From positions 8,495,501-8,559,500 of the forward strand of contig NZ_CP029078.1 in assembly GCF_005222485.1 (NCBI RefSeq): a stretch of 64,000 bases of DNA, written 5' to 3'. Numbering within the stretch: position 1 is the first letter of the stretch; each line of letters starts with the position of its first letter. This DNA comes from Streptomyces griseoviridis. GTDB lineage: Bacteria; Actinomycetota; Actinomycetes; Streptomycetales; Streptomycetaceae. The position numbers were made by a program, and so were the translations under genes. The notes under the pieces are model-generated. The model worked only from the letters and a program-made list of their open reading frames with translations. It was not told the origin of the DNA and made no database searches. This document shows positions 50,114 to 58,486 of this stretch, piece by piece.

Positions 50114-50479
50114 GTGCACATCGCCTACTGGATCGTCGCCGCGCTGCTCGCGGTCTTCTACGTCTACGGGGGAGGGAAGAAGCTCCTCCAGAGCCAGGAG
50201 GAGCTGCGGCCCATGATGGGCTGGGTCGACCAGGTGCCCATGCCCGCCGTCCGGGCCATCGGAGCGCTCGAGGTGCTCGGCGCCGCCGGGCTCGTACTGC
50301 CTCCGCTCACGGGCATCGCCGTCGGCTGCGCGGTGGCCGCCGCCGTCGGCCTGGCGCTGATCCAGGTCGGGGGCATCGTCGTGCACGTCTCGCGCGGCGA
50401 GAGCAAGGTCATAGCCCTGAACATCGCCCTGCTGGTGGCCGCGGGCGCCGCAGCCTGGCTGGCGACCGACTGGCTCTGA
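50114..50479 (+). CDS. DoxX-family membrane protein
   Basis: A 121-residue protein with four hydrophobic segments (AYWIVAALLAVFYVYGGGKKLL, IGALEVLGAAGLVLPPL, AVGCAVAAAVGLALIQVGGIVVH-like and ALNIALLVAAGAAAWLA) and the DoxX/DUF4267-like signature GGKKLLQSQEELRPMMGWVDQVP. Divergence from hxlR is a frequent arrangement for DoxX genes involved in electrophile or redox stress. The GTG at 50114 is chosen; an in-frame ATG at 50072 would add 14 residues. Confidence 0.85.
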   Translation: MHIAYWIVAALLAVFYVYGGGKKLLQSQEELRPMMGWVDQVPMPAVRAIGALEVLGAAGLVLPPLTGIAVGCAVAAAVGLALIQVGGIVVHVSRGESKVIALNIALLVAAGAAAWLATDWL

Positions 50480-50692
50480 CCGTCCGGCCCAGCGACCGCC
50501 GGCGCGCGGATCGAGGCCCCGGCGCTGGGCACGGTGTCCCTCCCGGGCTGTCCGGCCGAACTCCCGTCCCTGGTAAGGGAGATCGGCGACGGCGGTCTCG
50601 TCGTCGCCGTGCGCGAGGCGCCGCTCGCCGACGCGGAGAGCGCCTGGACGGCCCCCGAGGAGCCCGGAGTCCGCACCGTCCTCGTCCCGTGA
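50480..50692 (+). pseudogene. Remnant C-terminus of an NAD(P)-dependent oxidoreductase
   Basis: Directly after the DoxX stop the same frame stays open for about 70 codons, reading ARIEAPALGTVSLPGCP, then EIGDGGLVVAVREAPLADAESAWTAPEEPGVRTVLVP and a stop at 50690-50692. The pattern 'PLADAESAW...PGVRTVLV' is the usual C-terminal end of zinc-type quinone or alcohol oxidoreductases. No start or Rossmann part is present, so it is read as a decayed tail. Confidence is moderate because the fragment is short. Confidence 0.5.
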
Positions 50693-51063
50693 CCCCCTCC
50701 AGCCCCTCCCGCACCACGCGGACTTGGCCGAAAATAGACGCCCAGGGGCCGGACCTGACGGGATCGGACCCCGGTTCGGCACCGGCCGACCCCGCAGGGT
50801 GCTGGTGACTTGGCACCAGATGTCCGAGGAACCCGACCAGCCTCAACTACCACACCTGTTCGCCACGATGGCCGTTTCTCGACGAAGTGAACTCTTGTGA
50901 GCGCTGGGGCCCTTGTTGGGGTACTCAAGGTCGACACCATGACTAGCATGAGCGGCGTGCTTGATCCGGAACAGTCACGGCCCTGGCGGGCCGTTCTCCG
51001 GATCGTCGGCGACCTCACAGCCGCCCACCCCACTCCTGCTCACACGGACCGAGGGACCGCGGA
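50693..51063. other. 371-bp gap with no gene; promoter region of conservon 2
   Basis: I see no supported gene here. The stretch 50840-50960 is richer in A+T (for example CTCAACTACCACACCTG and ACCATGACTAGCATGAGCG) and probably contains the conservon 2 promoter. Short frames here lack ribosome binding sites and recognisable sequence. Confidence 0.5.
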
Positions 51064-52848
51064 ATGCCAGTGCCTGCTCGCCCCCGCCAGCGCCGATCCG
51101 CGAAAGGGGCGCGTTCCTCGCCCGTGCTGTCCCCCGTCTTCACGGCTCTCCTCCTCGTGACGGCCGCCGCCGGCGCCGCCACCACCGTCGTCGCACCCGA
51201 CAACGCCCGGACCTGGGTGCTCGGCACCGCCGTCGCCGCCTGGTGCTGCGTCGCCGTCGCCGTGGCCGTCGCCTCCAGCCAGCTCCGCAGGGCCCGCCGT
51301 GACGCGGCGGCCCGCGGCGGCGAACTGGAGATGACCAAGAACAACTGGATGCAGCAGAGCGCCGAGGCGTCCCAGCTGGTCAGCGTCACCCTGCCGGAGA
51401 TCGCCAAGCGCGTGAAGAACGGCGCGAGCGCCGCCGAGGCACTGCCCGGCGTCCCCGCCCCCTCCGACCCGCACCAGCGACAGATGCTGCACCTCTTCGC
51501 CGCCGAACTCGCGGAATCGGTTCGGCGCCGTGACGACGCGCAGGCCGAACTGCGCGCCCTCCGCGGCGAACTGGCCCGCGGCACCGAGGAGATGGAGCGC
51601 CTCACCAAGGAGATCCTGCCCAGCGCCGTGGCCATGCTGCGCGAAGGCAGCTCGGCCAACACCGTGCTCGCCAGGTTCGACTGGCCGCAGAGCACCCTGC
51701 TGCGCGACTCCTCGGAGACGTTCGTCCGCGAACTCGCCTACAGCGAACGCCGGTCCGCCGCCGCCCAGGCCGCCTCGGCGAAGGCGCTCAGCCGGGTCCA
51801 GGCCAAGACCGTCAGCATGCTCGCCGACCTGCGCGACATGCAGGACCGGCACGGCGGCGAGGTCTTCGGCGACCTGCTCCGCCTCGACCACAGCACCTCC
51901 CAGCTCGGCCTGATGACCGACCGCCTCGCCCTGCTCATGGGCGGCCGCTCCAGCAGGGTCTGGAACAAGCCGATCGTCGTGGAGAGCATCCTGCGCGGCG
52001 CCGTCGGCCGGATCGCGGCCTACCGCCGGGTGCGGCTGCACTCGTCGAGCAAGGCGGCCATCGCCGGCTTCGCGGCCGAGGGCGTCATGCACCTCCTCGC
52101 CGAACTCATGGACAACGCCGCCAACTTCTCGCCGCCCATCGACGAGGTGCACGTCTACGTCGAGGAACGCAGCGCCGGCCTCGTCGTCACCATCGAGGAC
52201 AGCGGCCTGAAGATGGCCGCGGCCGCCATGCGACGGGCCGAGGAGTCCGTCTCGGGACAGGTCGTCGACCTCGCCTCCCTCCAGGGCACCCGGCTCGGCC
52301 TCGGCGTCGTCGGACGGCTCGCCGTCAAGTACGGCATCAGCGTCAACTACCGGCCCTCCTCACGCGGCGGCACCGGCGTCGTCGTCCTCCTCCCGCCCCA
52401 GCTGGTCGCCCAGCAGCGGGACGCGGTCACCCACCACGAGCAGCGCCCCCGGCACGCCGCGCCGTCGGCGCCCGCCGCCCCGGCCGCTCCCGCCCCCCGC
52501 GCCGTCGAGGACTCACTGCCGATGCGCCACCAGCAGGACGCCCTGCCCGAGGAACCCGCCCGCCGCGCCGACATCCCGCGCACCCGCGGCGCCGAGGCCA
52601 CCCCCGGCGGACTGCCCGTGCGCGCCCCCGGACGCACCATGGCCGAAGCGGACCGCGACCGCCAGCGGTCCGCCCCCGAGCCGCCCGCCACCGCGCACGG
52701 CGAACCCGGCCCGGCCCGGGACGCGGGCACCCGCTTCGGTGCCTTCCACCGAGGCCGCCAGCAGGGCGCCGGCGGCACCGCACGCCCCGGCGGCGACGAC
52801 ACCGCGCTCCCCGGCGACGACGGGCACGAGGCCGTGGCCGACGACTAG
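51064..52848 (+). CDS. cvnA: Conservon 2 sensor-kinase-like protein, CvnA family
   Basis: A 594-residue membrane protein. Two transmembrane helices near the N-terminus (about 21-44 and 51-70) with a tiny external loop are followed by a long helical linker, a dimerisation segment with LLRLDHSTSQLGLMTDRLALLMG (about 275-300), and a GHKL ATPase (AELMDNAANFSPP, IEDSGLKMA, GLGVVGRLAVKYG). In the G1 box a lysine stands where glycine is usual (DSGLKM), so kinase activity is uncertain. The last 140 residues are a disordered Pro/Ala/Arg/Glu tail. It leads a conservon with cvnB, C, D and a P450. Confidence 0.9.
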   Translation: MPVPARPRQRRSAKGARSSPVLSPVFTALLLVTAAAGAATTVVAPDNARTWVLGTAVAAWCCVAVAVAVASSQLRRARRDAAARGGELEMTKNNWMQQSAEASQLVSVTLPEIAKRVKNGASAAEALPGVPAPSDPHQRQMLHLFAAELAESVRRRDDAQAELRALRGELARGTEEMERLTKEILPSAVAMLREGSSANTVLARFDWPQSTLLRDSSETFVRELAYSERRSAAAQAASAKALSRVQAKTVSMLADLRDMQDRHGGEVFGDLLRLDHSTSQLGLMTDRLALLMGGRSSRVWNKPIVVESILRGAVGRIAAYRRVRLHSSSKAAIAGFAAEGVMHLLAELMDNAANFSPPIDEVHVYVEERSAGLVVTIEDSGLKMAAAAMRRAEESVSGQVVDLASLQGTRLGLGVVGRLAVKYGISVNYRPSSRGGTGVVVLLPPQLVAQQRDAVTHHEQRPRHAAPSAPAAPAAPAPRAVEDSLPMRHQQDALPEEPARRADIPRTRGAEATPGGLPVRAPGRTMAEADRDRQRSAPEPPATAHGEPGPARDAGTRFGAFHRGRQQGAGGTARPGGDDTALPGDDGHEAVADD

Positions 52849-52935
52849 CTTGCCGGGCCCCGCGCACCGCCCCGGGCCCCGCACCCACCATTCCCGCAGA
52901 TCGCCGTACTTCGCTTGATTGGAGGAACGGGCCGG

Positions 52936-53391
52936 GTGACCCTCGACCGGTCAGCGCCCGCCCCACCCACCATGGAGACCACTGACAACAGCCTCACCTG
53001 GCTCCTCAAGAACCTCTTGGAGCGCACGCCTGGCACCCGCCATGCGGTCGTTCTGTCGCGGGACGGCCTCAAACTGTGCTGGACGGAGCACCTGACGCTC
53101 GATCAGGCCGACCAGCTCGCGGCCATCTGCTCCGGCATCCAGGCCCTCGCCCAGGGCGCCTCCGTGGAGTTCGGCGACGGCTCGGGCGGCGTCCGGCACT
53201 CCATGACGGAGTTCCACGGCGGCCTGCTGTTCATCGTGGAGGCCGGTGAGGGCGCGCACCTCGCGGTCGTCGCCCAGGAGAGCGCCGACCCGGGCGTCGT
53301 CGGCCACCAGATGACCGAGCTGGTCGAACAGATCGGCGACCATCTCCGTGCCGAACCGCGCACGCCGGCCGTCCGGGGTGCCGCCAGGTGA
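52936..53391 (+). CDS. cvnB: Conservon 2 roadblock/LC7 protein, CvnB family
   Basis: A 151-residue roadblock/LC7 protein (SLTWLLKNLLERTPGTRHAVVLSRDGLKLCWTEHLTLDQADQLAAICSGIQALAQGASVEFGDG, GGLLFIVEAGEGAHLAVVAQESADPGVVGHQMTELVEQIGDHL), the standard CvnB form. I chose the GTG at 52936 with GGAGGA upstream; an ATG at 52972 is closer to the conserved start and is also possible. Its stop overlaps the cvnC start. Confidence 0.92.
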   Translation: MTLDRSAPAPPTMETTDNSLTWLLKNLLERTPGTRHAVVLSRDGLKLCWTEHLTLDQADQLAAICSGIQALAQGASVEFGDGSGGVRHSMTEFHGGLLFIVEAGEGAHLAVVAQESADPGVVGHQMTELVEQIGDHLRAEPRTPAVRGAAR

Positions 53392-53744
53392 CCAACAAAC
53401 CCGTGGACGTCGGTGACCCGGACCGCCTGTACACGGTCACGGGCGGACGCAGCGAGGCCGACGACACGTTCGACCTGGTGACCCTCATCGTCAGCGAGTG
53501 CGAGCCGACGGCCGGGATGCAGTCCGAGCACGTGCGGATCCTCGAACTGTGCCGTCACCCGACGGCACTCGTCGAGGTGTCCGCCGAGCTGAAGATGCCG
53601 ATCACCGTCGTCCGCATCCTCCTCGGCGACCTCCACGACATGGGCCGGATCAGCGCCCGCCACCCCCGTGCGGCCGCGTCCCTCGCGTCCCTCCCCGAAA
53701 CCGCCCTGCTCCAGGAGGTGCTCCATGGGCTCCGCAACCTCTGA
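53388..53744 (+). CDS. cvnC: Conservon 2 DUF742 protein, CvnC family
   Basis: A 118-residue DUF742 protein (DRLYTVTGGRSEADDTFDLVTLIVSECEPTAGMQSEHVRILELCRHPTALVEVSAELKMPITVVRILLGDLHDMGRISARHP, ending LLQEVLHGLRNL). It starts with GTG in a GTGA overlap with cvnB and overlaps cvnD by 20 bp. Function not established. Confidence 0.93.
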   Translation: MTNKPVDVGDPDRLYTVTGGRSEADDTFDLVTLIVSECEPTAGMQSEHVRILELCRHPTALVEVSAELKMPITVVRILLGDLHDMGRISARHPRAAASLASLPETALLQEVLHGLRNL

Positions 53745-54342
53745 GCTGCCCTCCCAGCGCACGCCGCTGGCCGACGACGCCGAGACCGGACTGAAGATCG
53801 TCGTCGTGGGCGGGTTCGGCGTCGGCAAGACCACCCTGGTCCGCTCGGTGAGCGAGATCAGACCGCTCAACACCGAAGAGGTGATGACCCAGGCGGGCCA
53901 GGGCGTCGACGAGACGGTCGGCGTGGAGCGCAAGACCACCACGACCGTCGCCTTCGACTTCGGCCGCATCAGCCTCAACCAGCGCATGGTGCTCTACCTG
54001 TTCGGCGCCCCCGGCCAGGAGCGCTTCTGGTTCCTCTGGGACCGCCTCTTCTCCGGCACGCTCGGCGCCGTCGTCCTCGTCGACACCCGGCGCATGCAGG
54101 ACTCCTGGTACGCGATAGACCGGCTCGAACACCACAAGACCCCGTTCGTGGTGGCCGTCAACCGCTTCGACGAGGACGAGAGCCGGTTCTCGCTCCAGGA
54201 GATCCGCCAGGCCCTCGCCCTGGGCGACCACGTGCCGATGGTCGACTGCGACGCACGCGTACGGGCCTCGGGCAAAGAGGTCCTCATCACTCTGGTGGAC
54301 CACCTCTACGCAATGGCACTGTCCCAGGAGACGACACCGTGA
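53725..54342 (+). CDS. cvnD: Conservon 2 GTPase, CvnD family
   Basis: A 205-residue GTP-binding protein with the P-loop GGFGVGKTT (29-37), the family segment KTTTTVAFDFGRISLNQRMVLYLFGAPGQERF and the specificity loop VAVNRFD, close to the NKxD box but with Arg-Phe in place of Lys-x. It is more similar in motif pattern to the conservon 1 GTPase than to other GTPases. AGGAGG lies 6 nt before its ATG. Its stop overlaps the P450 start. Confidence 0.93.
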   Translation: MGSATSELPSQRTPLADDAETGLKIVVVGGFGVGKTTLVRSVSEIRPLNTEEVMTQAGQGVDETVGVERKTTTTVAFDFGRISLNQRMVLYLFGAPGQERFWFLWDRLFSGTLGAVVLVDTRRMQDSWYAIDRLEHHKTPFVVAVNRFDEDESRFSLQEIRQALALGDHVPMVDCDARVRASGKEVLITLVDHLYAMALSQETTP

Positions 54343-55604
54343 GCGACACACCCGGCTCCCCGACCGCGACCACGCCGCCACCCGGCTGCCCGGCCCACGC
54401 CGACGCCGTGCACATGGGCGGCCTGGAGTACCAGCAGACGCCGTCGCAGATGTACCGCACCATGCGCCGCGAGCACGGCGCGGTCGCCCCGGTGCTGCTC
54501 GACGGCGGGGTACCGGCCTGGCTGGTCCTCGGATACCCCGAGGTGTCCTACGTGACCAGCCACGACGAGCTGTTCGCGCGGGACTCCCGGCGCTGGAACC
54601 AGTGGCCGAACATCCCGCCGGACTGGCCGCTGATGCCGTACGTCGGCTACCAGCCGTCCGTGCTGTTCGCCGAGCGCGAGGAGCACCAGCGGCGGGCCGG
54701 TGTCATCACCCAGGCCCTCGAGGGCGTCGACCAGTTCGAGCTGGCCCGCGAGTGCCAGCTGATCGCCGAGCGGCTGATCAGCGCGTTCTCCGGCAGCGGC
54801 CAGGCCGAGCTGATGAGCATGTACGCGCACGCCCTGCCGGCCCGCGGGGTGCTGTGGATGTGCGGCATGCCGCCCGGCACCGTCGACACCGAACAGCTCG
54901 TCGACGACCTGCGGATCTCCCTCGACGCCTCCGAGGGCGACGACCCGGTGGCCGCCTACGGCCGGGTCGGCGAGCGGATCATGCGGCTGGTGCGGGAGAA
55001 GCGGGAACGCCCGGGACCCGACGTCACCTCCCGGATGATCCAGGACCCCGCCGGGCTCACCGACGAGGAGATCGTGCAGGACCTGATCTCCGTCATCGCC
55101 GCGGCCCAGCAGCCCACCGCCAACTGGATCTGCAACACCCTGCGGCTGCTGCTCACCGACGAACGGTTCGCGGTCAACGTGTCGGGCGGCCGGGTCAGCG
55201 TCGGCGACGCGCTCAACGAGGTGCTCTGGCTCGACACCCCGACCCAGAACTTCATCGGGCGGTGGGCCGTGCGCGACATCCAGCTCGGCGGGCGCCTGAT
55301 CCGCGAGGGCGACTGCCTCGTCCTCGGCCTCGCGGCGGCCAACACCGACCCGCAGATCTGGCCCGAGTCCCATGTCGGCGCCGAGAACTCCGCGCACCTC
55401 TCCTTCAGCAACGGCGAACACCGCTGCCCCTACCCGGCACCGCTCCTCGCGGACGTCATGGCGCGCACGGCGGTGGAGACGCTCCTCGAGCACCTGCCCG
55501 ACATAGTGCTGGGTGTCAAGCCCGCCGAGCTGACCTGGCGGCCGTCCATCTGGATGCGCGGACTGACCGCGCTCCCCGTGCGGTTCACGCCCTCCGCGCG
55601 CTGA
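54339..55604 (+). CDS. Conservon 2 non-canonical P450, CYP157-like, ExxR replaced by ExxW
   Basis: A 421-residue P450-fold protein, last gene of conservon 2. The haem ligand is Cys363 in LSFSNGEHRCPYPAPLL, again with proline after the cysteine. The K-helix reads Glu294-Val-Leu-Trp297, so tryptophan replaces the ExxR arginine, as reported for CYP157-family proteins. The I-helix has AAQQPT (255-260) instead of AGxET, so both the oxygen-activation pair and the K-helix salt bridge are altered. The GTGA overlap with cvnD makes co-translation likely. Catalytic activity is doubtful; a haem-sensing or structural role is inferred. Confidence 0.9.
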   Translation: MSDTPGSPTATTPPPGCPAHADAVHMGGLEYQQTPSQMYRTMRREHGAVAPVLLDGGVPAWLVLGYPEVSYVTSHDELFARDSRRWNQWPNIPPDWPLMPYVGYQPSVLFAEREEHQRRAGVITQALEGVDQFELARECQLIAERLISAFSGSGQAELMSMYAHALPARGVLWMCGMPPGTVDTEQLVDDLRISLDASEGDDPVAAYGRVGERIMRLVREKRERPGPDVTSRMIQDPAGLTDEEIVQDLISVIAAAQQPTANWICNTLRLLLTDERFAVNVSGGRVSVGDALNEVLWLDTPTQNFIGRWAVRDIQLGGRLIREGDCLVLGLAAANTDPQIWPESHVGAENSAHLSFSNGEHRCPYPAPLLADVMARTAVETLLEHLPDIVLGVKPAELTWRPSIWMRGLTALPVRFTPSAR

Positions 55605-55613
55605 TGGCCCACC

Positions 55614-55647
55614 CCTCCGCGTACCCGGTCGGCCGGGTACGCGGAGG
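55614..55647. terminator. Bidirectional terminator between two convergent P450 genes
   Basis: A perfect 15-bp stem (55614-55628 with 55633-55647) and 4-nt loop lie 10 bp after the conservon 2 P450 stop and 41 bp from the end of the convergent P450 gene. Confidence 0.88.
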
Positions 55648-55688
55648 AGACAGATCGACGACCGGGCCGGCCGCGCCGATGGGGCGGA

Positions 55689-56915
55689 TCAGGCCGACGT
55701 CGGCGTGAAGCGCACCGGGAGCGCCTGCGGGCCGCGCGTGAACACGCCCAGCTCGACCGGGTCGAAGCCGTCCGCGAGCCGCAGATCCGGCATCGCGTCG
55801 AGCAGCTGGTTGACCCCGATCTCCACCTCCGCCTTGGCGAGCAGCGCGCCGACACAGAAGTGCCGGCCGAGCGCGAACGCCAGATGGTCGGCCGCCGCCG
55901 AGAACGCCGACGTCGTGGTCAGGTCGTCACGGAAGATGTCGAAGCTGTCCGGCTCCCGGTAACGGCTCCCGTCCCGGTTCGCCGAGCCGATCAGGCAGGT
56001 CACGGTGGCGCCCGCGGGTATGGTGCCTCCGCTGACCTCGACGTCCGTGGCCGTCTGCCGCATGATCATGTGCACCGGCGGGGTGTACCGCAGGGTCTCC
56101 GCGAACGCCGCGGGGATGAGGCTCCGGTCCGCCTGGACGGCCGCCAACTGGTCCGGGTGGAGCAGCAGGTTGGCGATGATGCTGGCGATCGCCTTGTCGG
56201 TCGTCTCACCGCCCGCGGCGAGCAGCAGGCTGCAGAACGCCTTGATGTCCTCGTCGCTCATCCGGACACCGTCGACCTCGGCGGCGCAGAGCGTGGAGAG
56301 CAGGTCGTCGCCCAGGTTGTCGCGCCGGTTCCTGATGATCGGGATCATGTACTCGGCGAACTCGATCCGGGTGCGCTCGCCCGCCGCCGTGACCTCCGCG
56401 TCCCCGGACAGGTTGCCGAGGAACGCGATGACGGCCGTGTACCAGCCGTGGAACCGGGCGTGATCGGCCTTGTCGAGTCCGAGCATGTCCGCGATCACGT
56501 TGACCGGGAATCTGGTCGCGTAGTCGCTCACGATGTCGGCCGAGCCCGACTGCCGGAAGCTGTCGATGAGTTCGCGTGAGTTGCGCTCGATGACCGGCAG
56601 GAACTTCTCCTGGAGGTCGCTGCCCCGGAAGGCGGGGGCCACGAGCGCCCGCCGCACCGCGTGCTCGCGTCCGCTCATCTGGAGGATCGTCTTGCCGTGG
56701 ACCGGCTCGATCTGCCAGTTGTAGTTGTCGGTCGTGAACTCCGACTTCTTGTCCTTGAAGACCCGCTCGACGTCCTCGTAGCGGGAGATGATCCAGCTCT
56801 GGGTGGGCTCGTGCCAGATCAGGGGTTCTTTCTCCCGCATGACCGCGTAGGCGGGGTAGGGGTTCTCGGCGAACTCCGACGAGAGGATGTCGGGCACCTG
56901 CTGTGCAGTGGACAC
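55689..56915 (-). CDS. Cytochrome P450, canonical (CYP107-like style)
   Basis: A 408-residue P450 with all motifs: AGGETT (234-239), ExxR as Glu273-Thr-Leu-Arg276, and the haem loop FALGRHFCVGALLAKAE with Cys354. The GTG at 56915 follows GAGGAG; the frame is open upstream but without homology. It is convergent with conservon 2 and separated from it by a terminator, so it is an independent unit. It is not followed by a ferredoxin gene. Substrate unknown. Confidence 0.92.
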   Translation of the reverse strand: MSTAQQVPDILSSEFAENPYPAYAVMREKEPLIWHEPTQSWIISRYEDVERVFKDKKSEFTTDNYNWQIEPVHGKTILQMSGREHAVRRALVAPAFRGSDLQEKFLPVIERNSRELIDSFRQSGSADIVSDYATRFPVNVIADMLGLDKADHARFHGWYTAVIAFLGNLSGDAEVTAAGERTRIEFAEYMIPIIRNRRDNLGDDLLSTLCAAEVDGVRMSDEDIKAFCSLLLAAGGETTDKAIASIIANLLLHPDQLAAVQADRSLIPAAFAETLRYTPPVHMIMRQTATDVEVSGGTIPAGATVTCLIGSANRDGSRYREPDSFDIFRDDLTTTSAFSAAADHLAFALGRHFCVGALLAKAEVEIGVNQLLDAMPDLRLADGFDPVELGVFTRGPQALPVRFTPTSA

Positions 56916-56998
56916 GGAACTCCTCGAGATAGACAAGTGGCCTTCGACGAGTAGGTTATTGATCTTGCGGTGGCTCAAACAGCTCAGTCCTGGCCGAA

Positions 56999-57015
56999 GT
57001 TGAGCACTTCTCAAC
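56999..57015. promoter_or_regulatory. Inverted repeat in the divergent P450/lipoprotein promoter region
   Basis: GTTGAG-cactt-CTCAAC is a 6-bp inverted repeat in the A+T-richer part of the 319-bp region 56916-57234, about 85 bp upstream of the P450 start. It may be an operator for one or both genes. Confidence 0.45.
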
Positions 57016-57051
57016 CTTGCGGTACGAGGGCCCCGTCCGTACACCCGTGGT

Positions 57052-57148
57052 GTCTGTTCTGTTGCGGAAGCTGCGGGTCTTCAACGGTTCCTGGGGAAAC
57101 CGGAATTGCGGATGTGTCGTGGGGGTTTCCCGGCAACGGCGAACAGAC
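57052..57148 (+). promoter_or_regulatory. Structured leader upstream of the sugar-binding lipoprotein
   Basis: Three nested inverted repeats can pair across about 97 nt: GTCTGTTC (57052-57059) with GAACAGAC (57141-57148), GTTGC (57061-57065) with GCAAC (57133-57137), and GGGAAACC (57094-57101) with GGTTTCCC (57124-57131). Together they make a long interrupted hairpin ending 86 nt before the gene start. It could be a leader RNA element or the relic of an inverted-repeat element; I cannot match it to a known riboswitch. Confidence 0.45.
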
Positions 57149-57234
57149 GTGCGGGCTGTGCTTTCCTGACGACGTCGGTTGTGCCGTCGCCTGGTCACCA
57201 GGCCGCACACTCCTGCCCGAAAGGCCACCCCCAC

Positions 57235-58371
57235 GTGAACTCCCGCACCACCCGTAGAACCAGCACGCCCCGTATCGCCGTCGCGCTGACCGCGTCCACG
57301 TCGGCCTTCCTGCTCACGGCCTGCGGAGCGCTCGACTCGGTCGCGGGGAGCGACACCGCGGCGACCCCGGAGAAGACGAACGACATCACCCTCGGGCTGC
57401 TGCTGCCCGACCGGGACACGGCGCGCTTCGAGAAGTTCGACCACCCGCTGATCGAGAAGCACGTCGCCTCCCTGACCGAGGGGAAGGGCAAGGTCGTCTA
57501 CGCCAACGCCGGTGCGAGCGCGGCCAAGCAGAGCGAGCAGATGGAGAAGATGATCGCCGACGAGGCGGACGTCATCCTCGTCGACGCGGTCGACGCGAAG
57601 GCGATCGCGCCGGCCGTCCGGAAGGCCAAGGACGCGGGCATCCCCGTCATCGCCTACGACCGGCTCGCCGAAGGGCCCATCTCCGGGTACGTGTCGCACG
57701 ACAACGAACTGGTCGGCGAGGTGCAGGGCCGCGCCCTCGTGGACGCCCTCGGCGCCTCCGCCGAGTCCAGCAAGGTCGTGATGCTCAACGGCTCACCCGC
57801 GGACCCCAACACCGCGCGGTTCAAGGCGGGAGCGCTCGGCGAGCTGACCCACCGGGTCGACATCGCCAAGGCGTACGACACCAAGGAGTGGCTGCCCCAG
57901 GTCGCCGAGGCCAACATGAAGAAGGCCATCGCGGCCCTCGGCGCCGACCGGATCGACGCCGTCTACGCCGCCAACGACGGCATGGCGGGCGCCGCGATCG
58001 CAGCGCTGAAGGGCGCGGGCGTCAAGAAGCTGCCGCCGGTGACCGGGCAGGACGCAGATCTGCCGGCCGTCCAGCGGATCGTGGCCGGCGAGCAGTACAT
58101 GACCGTATACAAGCCGTTCCTCCAAGAGGCGACCGACGCCGCCGAGTTGGCCGTCGCCAAGGTGCGCGGCAGCGAGCTGCGGTTCGACGCGCTCGCCCAG
58201 GACTCCGTGGACAGCCCCACCGACAAGGACATCCCGGCGAGGCTGGTGCCCGTGGTCGCGCTCACCAAGGACAACATCAAGGAGACGGTCGTCCAGGACG
58301 GTGTCTACACCGTCCGGGAGATCTGCACCGCCGCCTACGCGGACGACTGCGCGACAATCGGCTTGAATTAG
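57235..58371 (+). CDS. Sugar ABC-transporter substrate-binding lipoprotein (XylF/RbsB type)
   Basis: A 378-residue exported binding protein. The signal peptide ends with lipobox LTAC-G, so Cys30 is lipidated and anchors it to the membrane. The periplasmic-binding-protein fold (Peripla_BP_4) shows LGLLLPDRDTARFEKFDHP, DVILVDAVDAKAIAPAVRKAKDAGIPVIAYDRL, YVSHDNELVGE and DAVYAANDGMAGAAIAALK. It resembles xylose-binding XylF. No permease or ATPase gene is adjacent, so it is an orphan and may serve a remote transporter or a signalling role. A GTG start at 57235. Confidence 0.88.
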   Translation: MNSRTTRRTSTPRIAVALTASTSAFLLTACGALDSVAGSDTAATPEKTNDITLGLLLPDRDTARFEKFDHPLIEKHVASLTEGKGKVVYANAGASAAKQSEQMEKMIADEADVILVDAVDAKAIAPAVRKAKDAGIPVIAYDRLAEGPISGYVSHDNELVGEVQGRALVDALGASAESSKVVMLNGSPADPNTARFKAGALGELTHRVDIAKAYDTKEWLPQVAEANMKKAIAALGADRIDAVYAANDGMAGAAIAALKGAGVKKLPPVTGQDADLPAVQRIVAGEQYMTVYKPFLQEATDAAELAVAKVRGSELRFDALAQDSVDSPTDKDIPARLVPVVALTKDNIKETVVQDGVYTVREICTAAYADDCATIGLN

Positions 58372-58486
58372 CCGGTCCCGAGGGGTGGCGCCGGGCGGCG
58401 ACCTGTGATGGGCCCGGTCGGCGCGTCCGGAGCCGACCCGTGCCGGACCCGGTCGCCGCCTCCGCGCGGCCGCCGCCCTCCGCCGC

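Noticed and set aside
57052..57148. Insertion-sequence terminal inverted repeats
   Set aside because: The arms are only 5-8 bp, nested, and enclose less than 100 nt with no transposase or target duplication; a structured leader is the simpler reading.
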